A stretch of 63,233 nt of DNA from Blattamonas nauphoetae (lineage: Eukaryota; Preaxostyla; Oxymonadida), in the NCBI GenBank assembly GCA_033064195.1, contig JARBJD010000394.1, positions 1 through 63,233 of the forward strand, read 5' to 3'. Of the stretch, positions 34,483 to 46,636 are shown in pieces; positions within the stretch are counted from its first letter, which is position 1; every line of letters begins with the position of its first letter. A model generated the notes under the pieces. It was not told the origin of the DNA. It ran no database searches and saw only the letters and a program-made list of their open reading frames with translations. The translations under genes and the position numbers were made by a program.

Positions 34483-35628
34483 GTGACGTTCGACACAAAT
34501 GTTTTCGGGACACGCAGCGAAGTCGAGATGAATGAAATGGGAAATGCACAATCTCAAATACTGACTCTTAAAGTGGATGATCCAACCAAGTCATCTGTGT
34601 CACTTATCATCCCCACCCAACCCACTCCAATTGTCTCTTTCACACCCGCAATGCCGTCTTCTCTCCAATCTGCTCCGACTCATTCATTGGTTGGGCCTTC
34701 ACAAGTCCAAACGAAGCCACCAACGGTCCAACCACCATCTTCCCCCCACTCCAGTCACTCTCTTCGTCAACAACCAAAAAAACCGCAAACTCCCACATAA
34801 CCAGTCCTCTCGTGTCTGTACGTGACCCGAGCGGTGTTTTAACTCAGCAAATCAACCAAACCACATCGAGGCCTCCAACTTCCGGCCACAGTCTTCAGTC
34901 GAAGCTGTTGAGCGAACAACTCTCAAGGAAAGTTCCAAAATGCACAAGTTCGAGTCCAGTGCAGGAAGCCATCAAATATTTCTCTGTATAAGAACCTCGC
35001 AAAAATCGAGAGTGTGTGTCACTTCCAAACGATCAAGCAGACGGGAAAAGAGGAGAGGCATTTCTCAACACTCTCTTCCATGACTCATACCGTCATTTCA
35101 CCTAATGCCTCACTCGCCAATTACGAACATCTCACTCTGAGCCCTTCCTCGAAAGGAACCTCCTCGTTGGCGACAAAATCTATGCATGAGTCACGTGCGA
35201 GTCGAAGCGCGAGGTGGTTCACAAAACCATGATTGAGACGCTTCCCACCCCTTCCCCACCTTCTTTGTTGCCCCCCCTCAACCCAACCCGCTCCTTTACG
35301 AGCTCTCCTCAGTGACATTCCACTCGGGGACGACAGAACAAGGCCAGTATTATGTTTGCGTACGCAACTTCGAGACCGTCGACTGGGCGTTGTGTATTGA
35401 CGCGTCCTGCGCGATTATCGAGAAAAGCGAAGCCACACCGAAAACATACGGCACCTTCACTCCACAGCAGCTGGCGAGGGAGAAGAAGGATGCGCATTCC
35501 ACAACACGAAGTTCAGACAGTGCGAATGATCCCTCCAAGTCGTGTGCGTATCGACTCATCTACCGCCGAGTGGAGACAGGGCTTGTCACAAAGGATGAGC
35601 TGACTGCAGTGAAGAGAGATTCAGAGTG
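34483..35628 (+). pseudogene. Ubiquitin-specific protease-like gene, decayed
   Basis: The C-terminal half of a USP-type fold is recognisable: EPFLERNLLVGDKIYA, VTCESKREV (zinc-finger CxxC region), then LYELSSVTFHSGTTEQGQYY with the His-box pattern YxxxxxxxHSG-x-x-x-x-G-x-YY, and YRLIYRR. Before it is a Pro/Ser/Thr-rich linker whose frame changes at an A7 run near 34775. Internal TAA and TGA codons interrupt the protease part. The Cys box expected at the N-terminus was not found. Family role: removal of ubiquitin from proteins. It is probably inactive. Confidence 0.5.
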
Positions 35629-35724
35629 AAGCCTCGATCCTGCACCAGCGCCGAAGATGAAAGAGGAGGAGGGAGGGAAGACAGATGGTGTGGGTGTGGA
35701 AGGAGGAGTTAAGTGGCGGAGACG

Positions 35725-36519
35725 ATGAGCAGAATCAGCGAACAGAGCAAGCTAGCGTCGGTGGCTGGAGGAGGTATTGCGTAGAAACCGAAGAAAAAGA
35801 AGAATCAACGAGCTGGGAGCATTCTTTCGCTGGATGAGGACAAGAAGAAGCTGCTTCCCGTGTTCATCCCGATTCTGGTGATGTCATCTCTTCTGATTGG
35901 AGGAGCGATGATTTCAATGTTCATCGTTGTGCACAACACTTTCAATTCCTGCTCCATCACGACAGATCAAGTGACCGAGCTCTCAACACACATCACAACA
36001 TCAATCAACACTCTGATCTGCTCCGTCTTCTCCACCCTTCGCGCCTCTCGACCAACCTCGACTTGCTTCGAAGGCAACGGGATCGAATTCATTCTGAGTG
36101 ATGAAGACATTGAAGAGATGCTGATATTTCGAATTGAAACACTCGGAAGCATGCTTGACAATGTGTATGCTGATACGTCGTCAATCACCGAGTTCGTGAT
36201 GATGGAGCACGAAGACATCTCCAACCTCATTCCGTCAAACGAGGAAGATGAAGAATAGGAGAGAGATGAGACAGAGGCCGACGATAAGGAGAAGAAGGAG
36301 GGGAAGGAAGCGAGACTGAAAGGAAAGAGCGATGTGTTCATTCCTGTTGGCTCGTCGTCTCCCCAAACCGATTCTCCTTTCTCTCGACCGAAACTGCCTT
36401 CACTACGATCCAATGTGACTGTTCTGTCCAGATGGTGTCCAACAACCAACACATCAATCGAAGCTGTTGATTCTGAGTTCGACGATGCTGACGAGAAGAT
36501 GAGATGGGTCAGTGAATAA
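35725..36519 (+). CDS. Small single-span membrane protein with two in-frame TAG codons
   Basis: ATG 35725 (MSRISEQSKLASVAGGG) to TAA 36517-36519 is one open frame of 264 codons if TAG is Gln. The TAGs are at 35782-35784 (GGGIA-x-KPKKKKN) and 36256-36258 (NEEDEE-x-ERDETEADD). One hydrophobic segment (IPILVMSSLLIGGAMISMFI, about residues 48-67) follows a Lys-rich stretch, predicting a lumenal or extracellular Cys-containing helix-rich domain and then an acidic tail. An in-frame stop lies just upstream of the ATG. It is 96 bp behind the USP-like remnant. The family is unknown. It is one of the two cleanest cases for UAG reassignment here. Confidence 0.65.
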
Positions 36520-37379
36520 TCGAAAATGTTCACGTGAACCTCGCCTGAGTTGTCAAATGCGACGAAGATCGAATGGCATCGCCTGAAGATGAGCACGATG
36601 AGAATGTGTTGTTGTCCACATGTAGGGAGCCTGCCTCGCTCAAAAAAGCTGGGATTGGAGTGGATGATTGGCAATCCATCAGCAAGATATGGTTGAACGT
36701 CGATGATCAGCTCAGAAGTTGGCCGATTTTGGAGTGGAGAGAGTGAGAGGAATCGGAATCGAATGGTCTCCATTCGCCGCGAGATCCCCTTTCCAATCGT
36801 CCATCAACTCACTCCAAAGTGACCACAGTGCGGAATGTCTTTCCCGTTCTCCCCATCTGCAAAGATCTCATTTCCAAAGTTCACTAACCAGTTGCCAAGA
36901 TGAAACCGAGAGTTGAAAGAACGAGTGAATGATTCTCCAATACAGTGAGAAAGAAACGATCTCGATCGAACAGATAAGATCGCTCATCGTTCGACTTCAG
37001 TGTTTGAGTTCGATACGATACGACGAGAAGACAAGCTCACCCGACGAATTACGAGGGAAGGAAGCAGCGCTGAAGATTCTACTTTTTGAGCCGTCTTCGC
37101 TCCTGGCAAGAAAAGCAGGAGTTTGAGAATCCCTCAACCTCGTTCAATCACTTTGTCAAGAGACTCACGTTTCATTCACCTCCCTTTTCGTAATGTTTAG
37201 AAAATATTTCGTTTTCATTTCTTGTTTGAACAACAAAAACTGCGAATTGAGAAATGGATGTGATCGGACCCATAATAGAAGTTGTATCCCCCCAACTCGC
37301 TCATTGACACTTATTTCGCCACAAGAAGCAAAAATTCGTCCTAAAATGCAATATTTTCACCTGAAATCACAAAAAATCG
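36520..37379. other. No gene recognised
   Basis: Frames up to 65 codons on the plus strand; the minus strand holds low-complexity Ser/Phe sequence. Ends in AT-rich sequence next to the GGACA-rich repeat end at 37405-37480. Confidence 0.35.
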
Positions 37380-39056
37380 CTAATTTCCCTCTGTTTCAAA
37401 ATAGGACAAGAAAAAGTGGAGGGAGGACAAAAAGCGAGGAGGACAGGACAGTTTAACATCATAACTGTCAAGCATGTATTCCCAGTCCCTTTTTGCATTT
37501 TCACTGAACATGCAAGTGTGTCGAAGAGTTGGCTGAGTGGCGAAGAGAAGTGTTCGTGTCTGGACGAGAGTGAGGTCGGAGTGTGAAGACAGGCACGACA
37601 CAGCTTCGTCCGACAGGGCATCATCGGCAGTGGCTGTGCACAATACAACAAGCTCCAGTAATGCCAAAAGATCAAATTTGGTCTCATCAATTCTGTCTTG
37701 TTCGCTGTGCCCTCCTTTCGACAGAACTGTCAGCAAAACTCGCAATCTTTCCGTCTCCTTCCCAAAACTCAGACACCTCCCTTTACTTTCATCGCTGAAC
37801 ACTGTCGCTGTTTCGTACAGACAGTCAACAGCGATGCGGAGAAGACGCTGCTCGGAGTTGGAGAGAAGAGCGAGGAAGGTGGATGGGTTGGATTGAGAGA
37901 GGGTGAGGACGATTTCAGTGATGAAAGGGGACGTGTGTGGACTGGATGAAGAACGCAAAGCATTCGTTAGGAGAGGGAGGTGGGAAGAGAGGAAGGGAAG
38001 GAGGAGAGGAGAGGTTGACGAAGCGAATGTTGTGAGAAGACGTCCAACAAGAGTATGTGGCAATTTATTCAGAGGGGAGAACAACAGAAGGAGATCTCTT
38101 TCAAAAAAGAGATGCATTTGGTCGGGATTTGCTGAGAAGGAGCAAAAGATGGGAAAGATAAAGAAAAGAGAGATCATCATGGATAGAGAAAACCCTTAAG
38201 AAACAGATTGGTCACAAGGAGGATCATTTGAATGAAATCTCGAATCCTAAACGATGACGCATTCTTCGCGAGCGAAGCGATCAATTCCAGAGTTATCTAA
38301 AAACTTGAACTCACTAACAAATGAAAACCGTGTATTTTTCACAGATTTCAACAATTTTCAGGAATGATGACAGAGATTCCTTGACAGGGTCATCAAACGA
38401 ATCCGACATGTTCCATCGGCTCGGCAGGTCTCTCGCAATCAATCGAAAACGTTCCAAAACTCGAGGACATAATCCAAGAATCGCACAGGACAAAAATTCA
38501 ATTGTCATCAATCTGATCATACTCAGGGTCTGCGTCGGAGATACTTTTTTTTGTTTCGTGTTTTCCCAAGTCGTCGACCCAAAGAATCCATCCACAAAGG
38601 AGATCATCAGATCCGAGAGTGACTCATTGGTCACAAGGGGGATGTAGGACGAGAGATTCTTCTCAAATACTCGAGAGTTCAGCCGTGACGGAGAAGTGAT
38701 GGCCAATTCGATCGATCTTCGAGACCATCCTGATTCATGTACAAGCACATACATGTCTGCTTCATCTATCACTGAAATTACTGGAGAATCATCGGTTCAA
38801 ACCTGTCCAATTCAACGAAATCATTCAATCATCCTAATGACAATGTCAAGCAAGATAGTCTCAGGGCAAGTGAACAAAAGAGTATACAAAGAGAGGAAGA
38901 GTGGTTCGAGTTGATCCAAGTGCCAGTAGGATGTTTCGTCGTTCAAGAGTGGTCGAATGTTTGAGAGCCACTAGATAAGAGACAATGGAATGAGATTCTC
39001 TCCCAAAACAAACCGTCAAGAGATTCAAACAAGTTATCATCCGTGTCGAAAGACAT
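37380..39056 (-). CDS. Helical-repeat (HEAT-like) host protein, multi-exon
   Basis: Minus-strand ATG at 39056 (MSFDTDDNLFESLDGLFW) is the likely start. Clear exons follow: up to 38329, then 38296-38194 (ITLELIASLAKNASSFRIRD) after a 32-bp intron (38297-38328), then from 38131 after a 62-bp intron (38132-38193). The last exon reads PLNKLPHTLVGRLLTTFASS, LPFLSSHLPLLTNAL and further helix pairs typical of HEAT/ARM arrays. A frame change lies near 38950. The 3' end runs into the GGACA-rich repeat, so the natural stop is unsure; the frame meets TAG at 37380-37382. It diverges from the beta-helix gene 188 bp away. Role unknown, probably scaffold. Confidence 0.5.
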
Positions 39057-39244
39057 GTTGCGTTTTGATGAAATCAAACCATAAAAAATTAAAATGGGTG
39101 ACAGCAGATTGTCTTGGAGCAGATGAAGTCGTCGAAGACAATCCATGCGTTTCCTTTATTATGGAAGTCCGAGATCCGGAATAGAGGATGTCAAAAAACT
39201 CGCAACAACGGATCTCTGGAATTATCAGGGTACGATCAAATCTC
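39057..39244. promoter_or_regulatory. Divergent intergenic region
   Basis: The 188 bp between the minus-strand start at 39056 and the plus-strand start at 39245 must carry both upstream regions. It has AT-rich patches but no TATA-like element or the Polinton start motif. Confidence 0.35.
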
Positions 39245-42200
39245 ATGTTCGTTCTTCTCCTCTATCTGGGAATCATCACTGCATTGGATGAGTGAAGTCC
39301 CTTGTTCTGTCCCGATATTTCACGACTGTTCAGTGAGAACCCGAACAATTCACCGAACATCAACGAGAAGAATGAACTTCGTCTCGACTTCCGGAGATAC
39401 CAATCGAACACGGTGGCACTTTCATCGAGGAATTTCGATCTGATTGGATGGGACAATCACCAGACGGAGATTGTTGAAGGACAATTCGCCAAGGGGACCC
39501 TTTTTGTTCTCACAAACTCGACATGTTCATTTTCGTCGTTGTCGTTCCATTCGGTCAGAAACTCGATCATTGAGATGGAAGATCACTCTGATTGCATCGT
39601 TCACCGTTGTGTGCTTCGTTCGGATGGATTGATATCACCGTTCGAATGCCGCGACTCGAAACTCCTTTTCATCGCGTCGACTTTCCACTTCGACACTCCT
39701 TCGAATACGGCCCAATCCATCGCAAATGCATCAACCATATCGTCTACGGTTTCATTCTCGGCCTGTTCCCTCCAAAACGTTGTTTGCGCCCAAGATTCTT
39801 TGCTGACCTCGTCGCAAGTGAAACACACAATTATTGTCTCGTGCTGTTTCCAGAACATCAGCCGCCGCTCACCCCTCCATTCACAGAATACATTGGTTGA
39901 AGTTCCCTTCAACGTGACAATCTCTGAATCGACATTCTCAGATTGTGTGAACGCTCTTTCGGGTGGGATTGTTCGGGACGTCGAAGACCAAACCACTCTC
40001 TGTGCAATGAACAGCACATTCACAGGAACAATCACGAACGGCGAGACGGAAGGAGATACGTTCAGTGACCGGGCAGAGGCAGTTGTTGTTGACACCGACC
40101 ACACATTCATTTCGTGTGTCTTCTCGAAGTGCCATGCCTTCAAAACAACTGGCGGAGCGATCAGGTGCCTCTCAGGAGCAAGCTTGAATGTGACGAAATG
40201 CGTATTCACCGACAATTGGGCTCTGGACGACCGACTTGACCCGTCCTTCGTCCTTTCGACAGGCGGAGCGATCTATTTCGACGGAAGGGACACCGGCGGC
40301 CTCACAATCGTGCACTCTCTTTTTGAGCGAAATACGGCCAGTTTCGGTGGATCTGTCTCGTCGAAAAAAGCCCATCATCTGACAATCCAATATTCGAACA
40401 TTACCAACGGTGAATGCATCATTTACGAGAACCCAGACCTCAGCTATGGCGGGGGATTAGCTTGCTTCTTCCTTCCGCTCGAAGCTATTGTTCAGAATGT
40501 CCGATTTCTGAACTGCAAAACGGTCAAGACAGGCGGCTCGATTGATTGCCAAGAAGTGAGTGGAAGCATCAGATTTTCCAACATTTTCGTCGCGAACAGT
40601 GCTTGTGAGCAGGGCAACGTCATTTTTTCGTCAGTCTCTGATGAAACTGCCGTCATCCAATTTTTCAGCTGTACGTTCTTCTCGAACACGCTTTCGGCGG
40701 ATCCAAGCCTCAATATTCCAACTGACGTCAGATTTAACGATTTTGAGCCCTGGACGACATTACTCAAGTCCAAATCGACTTTTGTGAACTGTTTCAGCAC
40801 ATCTGCAGAGCCCAGAATCGCCATCATCACTGACAATGGTTTTCTCACAAGTTTTGAATACGATGATCCAGGCAACACGACCAAACTCGATGTCCATCTT
40901 CCTTCGCCTGGTGTGATTGTGAATGGGCAGGATGGAGTCGATGGGGATGGCTGTGGGATCGAATATACCGACCCGTGTAAGACCGTTGCGTACACAGGCG
41001 CGAATCGGACTGCCCTCGCGGGGGGAACAGTTCTGATTGAGGCAGGAACATTTGAAGAAACAGACTGCTTCGATTTGGAGACGAAAAGTGCGAAATTCAC
41101 GAGTTTTGGGGACATCAGTCCGATGATCAGCTATTCACTGGCAGACGATGCCGTGGCGTTCATCACAAAAGGAACGGGCACCGTTCGATTCGAGCTGCTC
41201 CACTTTGTTCCCTCATCGTCTGCTCACGTGATTCTGCAGAATGGAAGCGGGAATCTGGAAGTGTGGAATTGCTCGTTTGTCGGAACAGAAGACATGAATT
41301 CCGTGATCCATGTTGCGATTCTGAAAGCGACGGAGGGAACAGTGTCTCTCACTTCAACTTCGTTCTCTGGTCTGACATTCGCTGATGCACAGGTTGTTGA
41401 ATGCGTTGGATCAAGCACGAAGCTGGAGATCACACTCTGCCAGTTCATTGAGATGAAAGGAGCGACACCTGCCCTGATCGTCTTCGAACCGACAAACCCT
41501 GGGTCGAGTGAGGCAGTTGTGGCATCATTGACAGTGATTGGAGAAGAGGGCAGTGCAGTTGGTGGTGTGAAGCTGGCCAATGTTGATTCGATCAAGTTGG
41601 AAGACGTGAAGATGGCTCATCTGAAGTCGGTTGATCAGAATGCAGCAGTGAGCATTTCCGACTGCTCTTCTCTCGCTCTCTCGTCGCTCCTCTTCGAACA
41701 CTGTTCCGGCTCAGTCGCTTCTGATCTCTTCGTCGCTGCTCCTTCGGTCACCATCGCCTCTCCACTACCTTCATCGTTCAGTGTCTCCGCAACTCCAACC
41801 TCGTCCATCAACGGAGTGGCATCTGACGTCATCCTCCCTCGTCCCTTCCTCGCCGTGGATGGACAAGCTGGGGACGATGATTTCTGGTGTTGGGCGACTG
41901 GATGCTCGTCGTTGTCGTCACTCGTTCCTCGTCTTGCTTCGGATTTTTCGTGGAGCACCACCCTCAAATCAGAAACACTCTCAGAACAAGGAATCGAGGT
42001 GAATGGGGGTTGTTACATCACAATCAAAGGAACGACGAAGGACGGAACGATCCTCCAACACTCATCTTCTGTCGCTTCGTCTCTCATTTTTGTCTCCTCA
42101 GAATCACTTTCATTAGCAACACTCACTCTCGCGAGTTCATTTTCTGGAAAAGAACTTTCCACATCGTTCTGCATGGTGACTGGAGGACAGCTTTCACTAG

Positions 42201-44290
42201 AGTCGGTGATTCTCTCGTCGTTGCCATTCTCCGACACAGCCAGCCTCTTCGCAGTTGCCGAAAGTGGGACTCTCGCTCTCCTCAGTCTTGATGTCTCCAC
42301 TCTAACGATCACACGCTTCGTCAATCTGGATGGTGGAAACGCCATTGTTTCCAAAAGCTCCTTCTCGAACACGAAACTCACATCATCCATGATTTCGGGA
42401 AGTGGCGTTTTAACGATCGACTCCACGTCGTTCTCATCGCTCTCACCAATCGCAGGAATGAATGGAGAAGCGCGAATTCTCTCATTTGAAGTGGGAGAGG
42501 ACCAAACGTTGATGATCGGAGAAGAGAACAAGCCAGTCAGCTTCGAGAGTTGCTCGTCGAGTGGAGATGGTGGAGTGATGCATCTGACGCTTCTTCAGAA
42601 AGGAACACTCGCAATGAAGCACACCTCGTTCAAACTGTGCTCGACTGAAGGAAGGGGCGGCGCGATCTTGCTCGACATGACTCAATCGTCTCCCTCCTCG
42701 TTCTCGTTTTCTGATGTCTCTTTCGGCGCTGAAGCCGACTCGACGTCCTGCTCAGCTGGACGAGGAAATGGAGTGTTCTGTCTGATCCCCAAAGGCGATC
42801 GAATAACACACCTCTCGACCATCCGCGACTCTCTCCTCCCTCCCACACCGAGTGATGAAACCCCATTCTCACTGGAATCAATTGCACTGGTTGAATTTGG
42901 AGAAGTGTTGGGCGATGGACACGAGGAAGACGTTGGGTCTGCTCTGTACGCGTTCTATCCAGCCTCGTCTTCATTGCATCTGAATGCTCCTGTTGGAGCT
43001 GACCATCCACTCTGTGGCGATGTTCATCTTCCGTGCAGATCGGTCGAACAAGGCTATTCCAACATCGCACTCGAAACGACGTCGCACTCGCTGCTGCTCA
43101 AATCGGAAGTTGTTCTGAACTCAAAATTGGAGACGGAAGACAAAACAGTGACCATCATGTCCAACCACAATGAACTAATGACGGTCGGAGAGAACGGACA
43201 GCTCCACGTGAGAGTTGGAAAACTGATCTTCTCAGCGGTTGAGATCGTTCTTCCCTCGTCGTTCGCCCAAACCGTGTTTTTGGTGACTGGAGGAACTCTC
43301 ATCTTGACATCGTCATCGACCATCACTCACAGTGGAACTTCTGTCAGCAAATCGTTGTTGGACGCTCCTCTCTTCTCAGTGAGAGGGGGGCATCTGAAAA
43401 TTGAAGGAACGAAAGACAAGATTCATCTTTTCTCCTTTTTCCAGAAGTGCAGTGTGTTGGAAGTGAGTGGATCACAATCGCCATCTCTCACGCTCACCCA
43501 CTGCCACTTCACTCAGAACTCGGTGTCGACAGAAGCAGTGGTGGTGCTGAGGGGGGACGGAGGGACTGTGTGGATGAAGGAATGCTACTTCAAAGACAAC
43601 ACTGGGAAGGGATCGAGCGATGTGTGGGGGAGTTCAGGTTGGTCGACAGGATTGACGAAGGACAGCATCCAGTTGTGTTTCTCAGAAAGCAACATGGACC
43701 ACTTGGTGGTGGGAGGGACGGCAGCGAACATCCTCATTCCATTCTCAGTTCTGACAGTTCATCCATCGGATGGAGACGATGGGAAGTGTGACGAGCCAGA
43801 GATTGCGTGCAAGTCTGTGCATCACTCTCTGTCTCTCTGCACGCAAACTGAAAAAGATGGAACGACACCCGCTCTTCGAATGATTGAGATGCTCGTTGAT
43901 GTGACAGAATCGCACACTTTAGAAGTGGGGAGCAAAGACATCGCACTTTATGGGCATCTGGACAGTGGAGTCCAACTGAAATGGGACTCTGCTTCTCACA
44001 CAATGTTGTCGGTGACAGTTGGCAACGCCTTCCTTCACGACTTTGAGCTCGTCCATCTCCATCCCTCTTTGGACAGGCCTCTCTTCCTCGTTGTCGACGT
44101 CGGCTCGCTCATCCTCAAGTCAATTGTGATGGATGGAGGGAACACTGTGTTCGGATCGTGTCTCATCAAAATTGATGCTGGCTCGCTCTCACTCGAATCA
44201 GGCAACTTTTCGAACATCAAGCTCCATTCATTTCACAACATTCTGATTGGCGATTTTTCACTTGAATTTGTGCCATCACCAATTCAATGA
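39245..44290 (+). CDS. Large secreted beta-helix (pectin-lyase-fold) surface protein
   Basis: ATG 39245 encodes a short signal peptide, MFVLLLYLGIITALD. A 42-bp GT-AG intron (39292-39333) then joins it to one uninterrupted frame to TGA 44288-44290, 1667 residues in all. Without the intron a TGA cuts the signal peptide off. The body is made of parallel beta-helix rungs (GGAIRCLSG, GGAIYFDGRD, SLESVILSSL types) with N-C-S/T sites. Four modules open with an acidic Gly-rich turn and paired cysteines, at about residues 544 (GQDGVDGDGC), 856, 1231 and 1491 (SDGDDGKC). No membrane anchor or kinase tail is present, unlike the related receptor at 20723-22498. Probably secreted or surface-held. The fold is often an adhesin or glycan-binding one; the target here is unknown. 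Confidence 0.75.
39292..39333 (+). other. 42-bp intron after the signal peptide
   Basis: GTGAAGTCCC donor and GACTGTTCAG acceptor. Splicing gives TALDD-ENPNN in phase 2 and removes the in-frame TGA at 39293-39295. Confidence 0.6.
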
Positions 44291-44528
44291 AGAGACGAAT
44301 CACTTCCTGAAATAATAAGTCACGAATGAATCTCAAACAGTCGGTTTGTTTTCGAGTGTCATTAACCTCGATGAATTACGTACTTCATTCCCTCAGAACA
44401 ATTCAAACGATAAAAAAGGGAACCATCGTTTTGTTTCCCATCACTCTTCAGCCATCTCATTCAGAAGGCGATGAATCGACTCGCCGCCATAAAAAAATGT
44501 TGCGGGTCAGATCTACCTTTAAATTTGG

Positions 44529-46535
44529 ATGCAAACAACCGATGGATCATTCATCCCAGAAAACTGTATTTACTTCCTTCTTTCATCATCTTTGTGGTGA
44601 TCACACTGTGTTTCTTTGTCAATCTCGTTCAGATGAACTTGTTCGGCCAATTAGTGAGGGAGCATTTGGTCGAGTCCTTCATATTCGACATAAGGGGACC
44701 AAAAAGGAGTTTGCTCTGAAACTTCTGCCGACAATTACGGAAATAGACAAGAAGCGAGCTCGTCGTGAAGTCGAACAAATGAAGCGTTTCTCTCACCCTC
44801 GAATTGTCGGTTTTTATGATTCGATTGAAACTGAGGCATGGCATGGAATCATCATGGAACTCGGAAGTCGGAATTTGAAGGACTTGATTTGTGAATATGA
44901 AGAACGAGGGGAGCGAATCCCTCTTGATGTTTGTTTCTCTCCTCTTCCTCATTTTCTCTTCCACTCACATCTTTGTCTCTTTGTGTGAATGTTTTGATGC
45001 TCAGGTTGTGGTATTGATCTGCAATGACATTGTGGAAGGGCTGAAGTTCATGCACACTCATCCGTCTGGCCCAACAGCGCATGGAGACCTGAAACCGGAG
45101 AATGTTCTTCTGACCGTTGATAATCGCGCGATTTTGTGTTTGTTTTCTTCTTCATTTTTCATTTTATTATTTCCTATTGCCTTCATTGATTCATTTCCAC
45201 TTATTTGCCTTCTTGCGTTTCAGGTGATTTGGGGGCAGCAGATGAGGAAGGAGTGATGCTGTCACATTCCGCTCGGGAGATTGGGACATACGAATACAAC
45301 TCGCCAGAACGACTGAAAGGCGATGAAACACATGCAACACCTCAAAGTGACATCTGGTCGGTTGGAGTGATTCTGCATCGAATGCTAACCGGTTGTCGAT
45401 TGTTTACAGGATCAACGCTGTGGAAGATGTCTAGTGAAATCACTGACTTCACTCCAACTGAATTGGCGTCGACCATTCCTGTCGAGTTTCGTGATGTACT
45501 GATCCGACTCTTGGACCCGGTCTGTTCACTCTTTTCCCTGTCGTTCGTCCTCCATCACGTTTTCTAATCTTATTTTACTCATATTCTCTTCAATTATCTG
45601 ATTCTCACTCCTCTCATCTTAAGAAACCATTTCTTCGACTCCAATCCTCACAAATTGTTGACGGATGTCTTTTTGAGAGGATGCTGGGACCAGTGACGCC
45701 TCTGTCGAGAATGAGAGGCACAATCAATCAGAGACAAACCAAACGAATCGATGACCTCACCCACTGCCGATTCGAGTCAGAAGAGGAGCAATGGGGATTT
45801 GTTCCCAGCTCTCTTCGTCTTATCGCTACTGCTTGCCCAAAAATGCTCGTCCGACGGTGGACAGAATCCTTAGATGGCCCACACTTCACTTGCAACATGG
45901 TCCAGATCCCCTTTCTTTCTTCTGTCCGGATCGGAGATCTTGCAACGATTTGCGATTTAGGTAAACATTTTCTTGTTGGTCGTCTGTTCTTGGATCCAAT
46001 GAAGACTTTTGCTGAAGAAGGATTCATTCACATCGCGAAACTCTCCACATTTCCAGCATTCGAAGGAGACCCTATTTTTATTGAGGGTACTGATGGATAT
46101 CCAATTCCCATTGACACAAGCACACTCAAAGACGATGAGGGCCTCTCAGGAATCATCAATGCACTTAGTCAATTCATGGACTGTCAATACGGAGATTTCG
46201 ACCTTAAAAATGATAACAATGATGATCTTGACATCACTAAATCGTGGAAAGAAAACAACATCGAACCTTGGTCGATCATTCGCGTCGTATTCCCATCAGA
46301 CTTCTTCACTTTCAGACTCTTTGTGAAGACAGTGACCAATAAGCGCCTTGCTCTCCAAGTATGGAGATATGGAAGGATTATTGACTTGAAGAGGCAGATT
46401 GAAGAAAAAGAAGGAATTCCAATAACCGATCAACGTTTGGAATTTGCTGGAACACAACTTGATGACGAAAAAAGACTAGACTATTATCACATCCAGAGAG
46501 GAGATCCTTTCCCTCCTGTCCTCCAATTGGTTTGA
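44529..46535 (+). CDS. Protein kinase with C-terminal ubiquitin-like domain
   Basis: Five exons (44529-44565, 44633-44928, 45005-45137, 45224-45519, 45624-46535) with GT-AG introns of 67, 76, 86 and 104 bp give a 557-residue protein ending at TGA. The tiny first exon is chosen because it supplies an ATG and the completed motif ENYELVRPISEGAFGRV. Kinase landmarks are the glycine loop (first Gly replaced by Ser20), Lys42 in FALKLL, catalytic loop HGDLKPEN (Asp139, Lys141, Asn144; the usual Arg of HRD is Gly138), DLG at 157-159 in place of DFG, and SPER for APE. The middle is unassigned. Residues about 484-557 are a ubiquitin-like fold (LFVKTVTNK, KEGIPITDQRLEFAGTQL) without a terminal Gly-Gly, so it cannot be conjugated and probably binds ubiquitin receptors or the proteasome. 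Likely an active non-RD kinase. Confidence 0.8.
44566..44632 (+). other. Kinase intron 1, 67 bp
   Basis: GTATTTACTTCC donor, long pyrimidine tract, CTCGTTCAG acceptor. Phase 1. Confidence 0.65.
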
Positions 46536-46636
46536 TCTGTGGTGCGGTCACTCAGCATCACCAATCAGATGTAAACTTGCATTCTTCGTACTTTTTCCAT
46601 CATTTTGTTTCCAAAATCTGAGTACATGATGGAAGT

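Noticed and set aside
34990-35250. TGA as cysteine or selenocysteine, from KIYA-TGA-VTC in the USP-like gene
   Set aside because: Other in-frame TGAs sit at positions where family members have Gly or Arg, and intact genes here end in TGA, so nonsense change is simpler.
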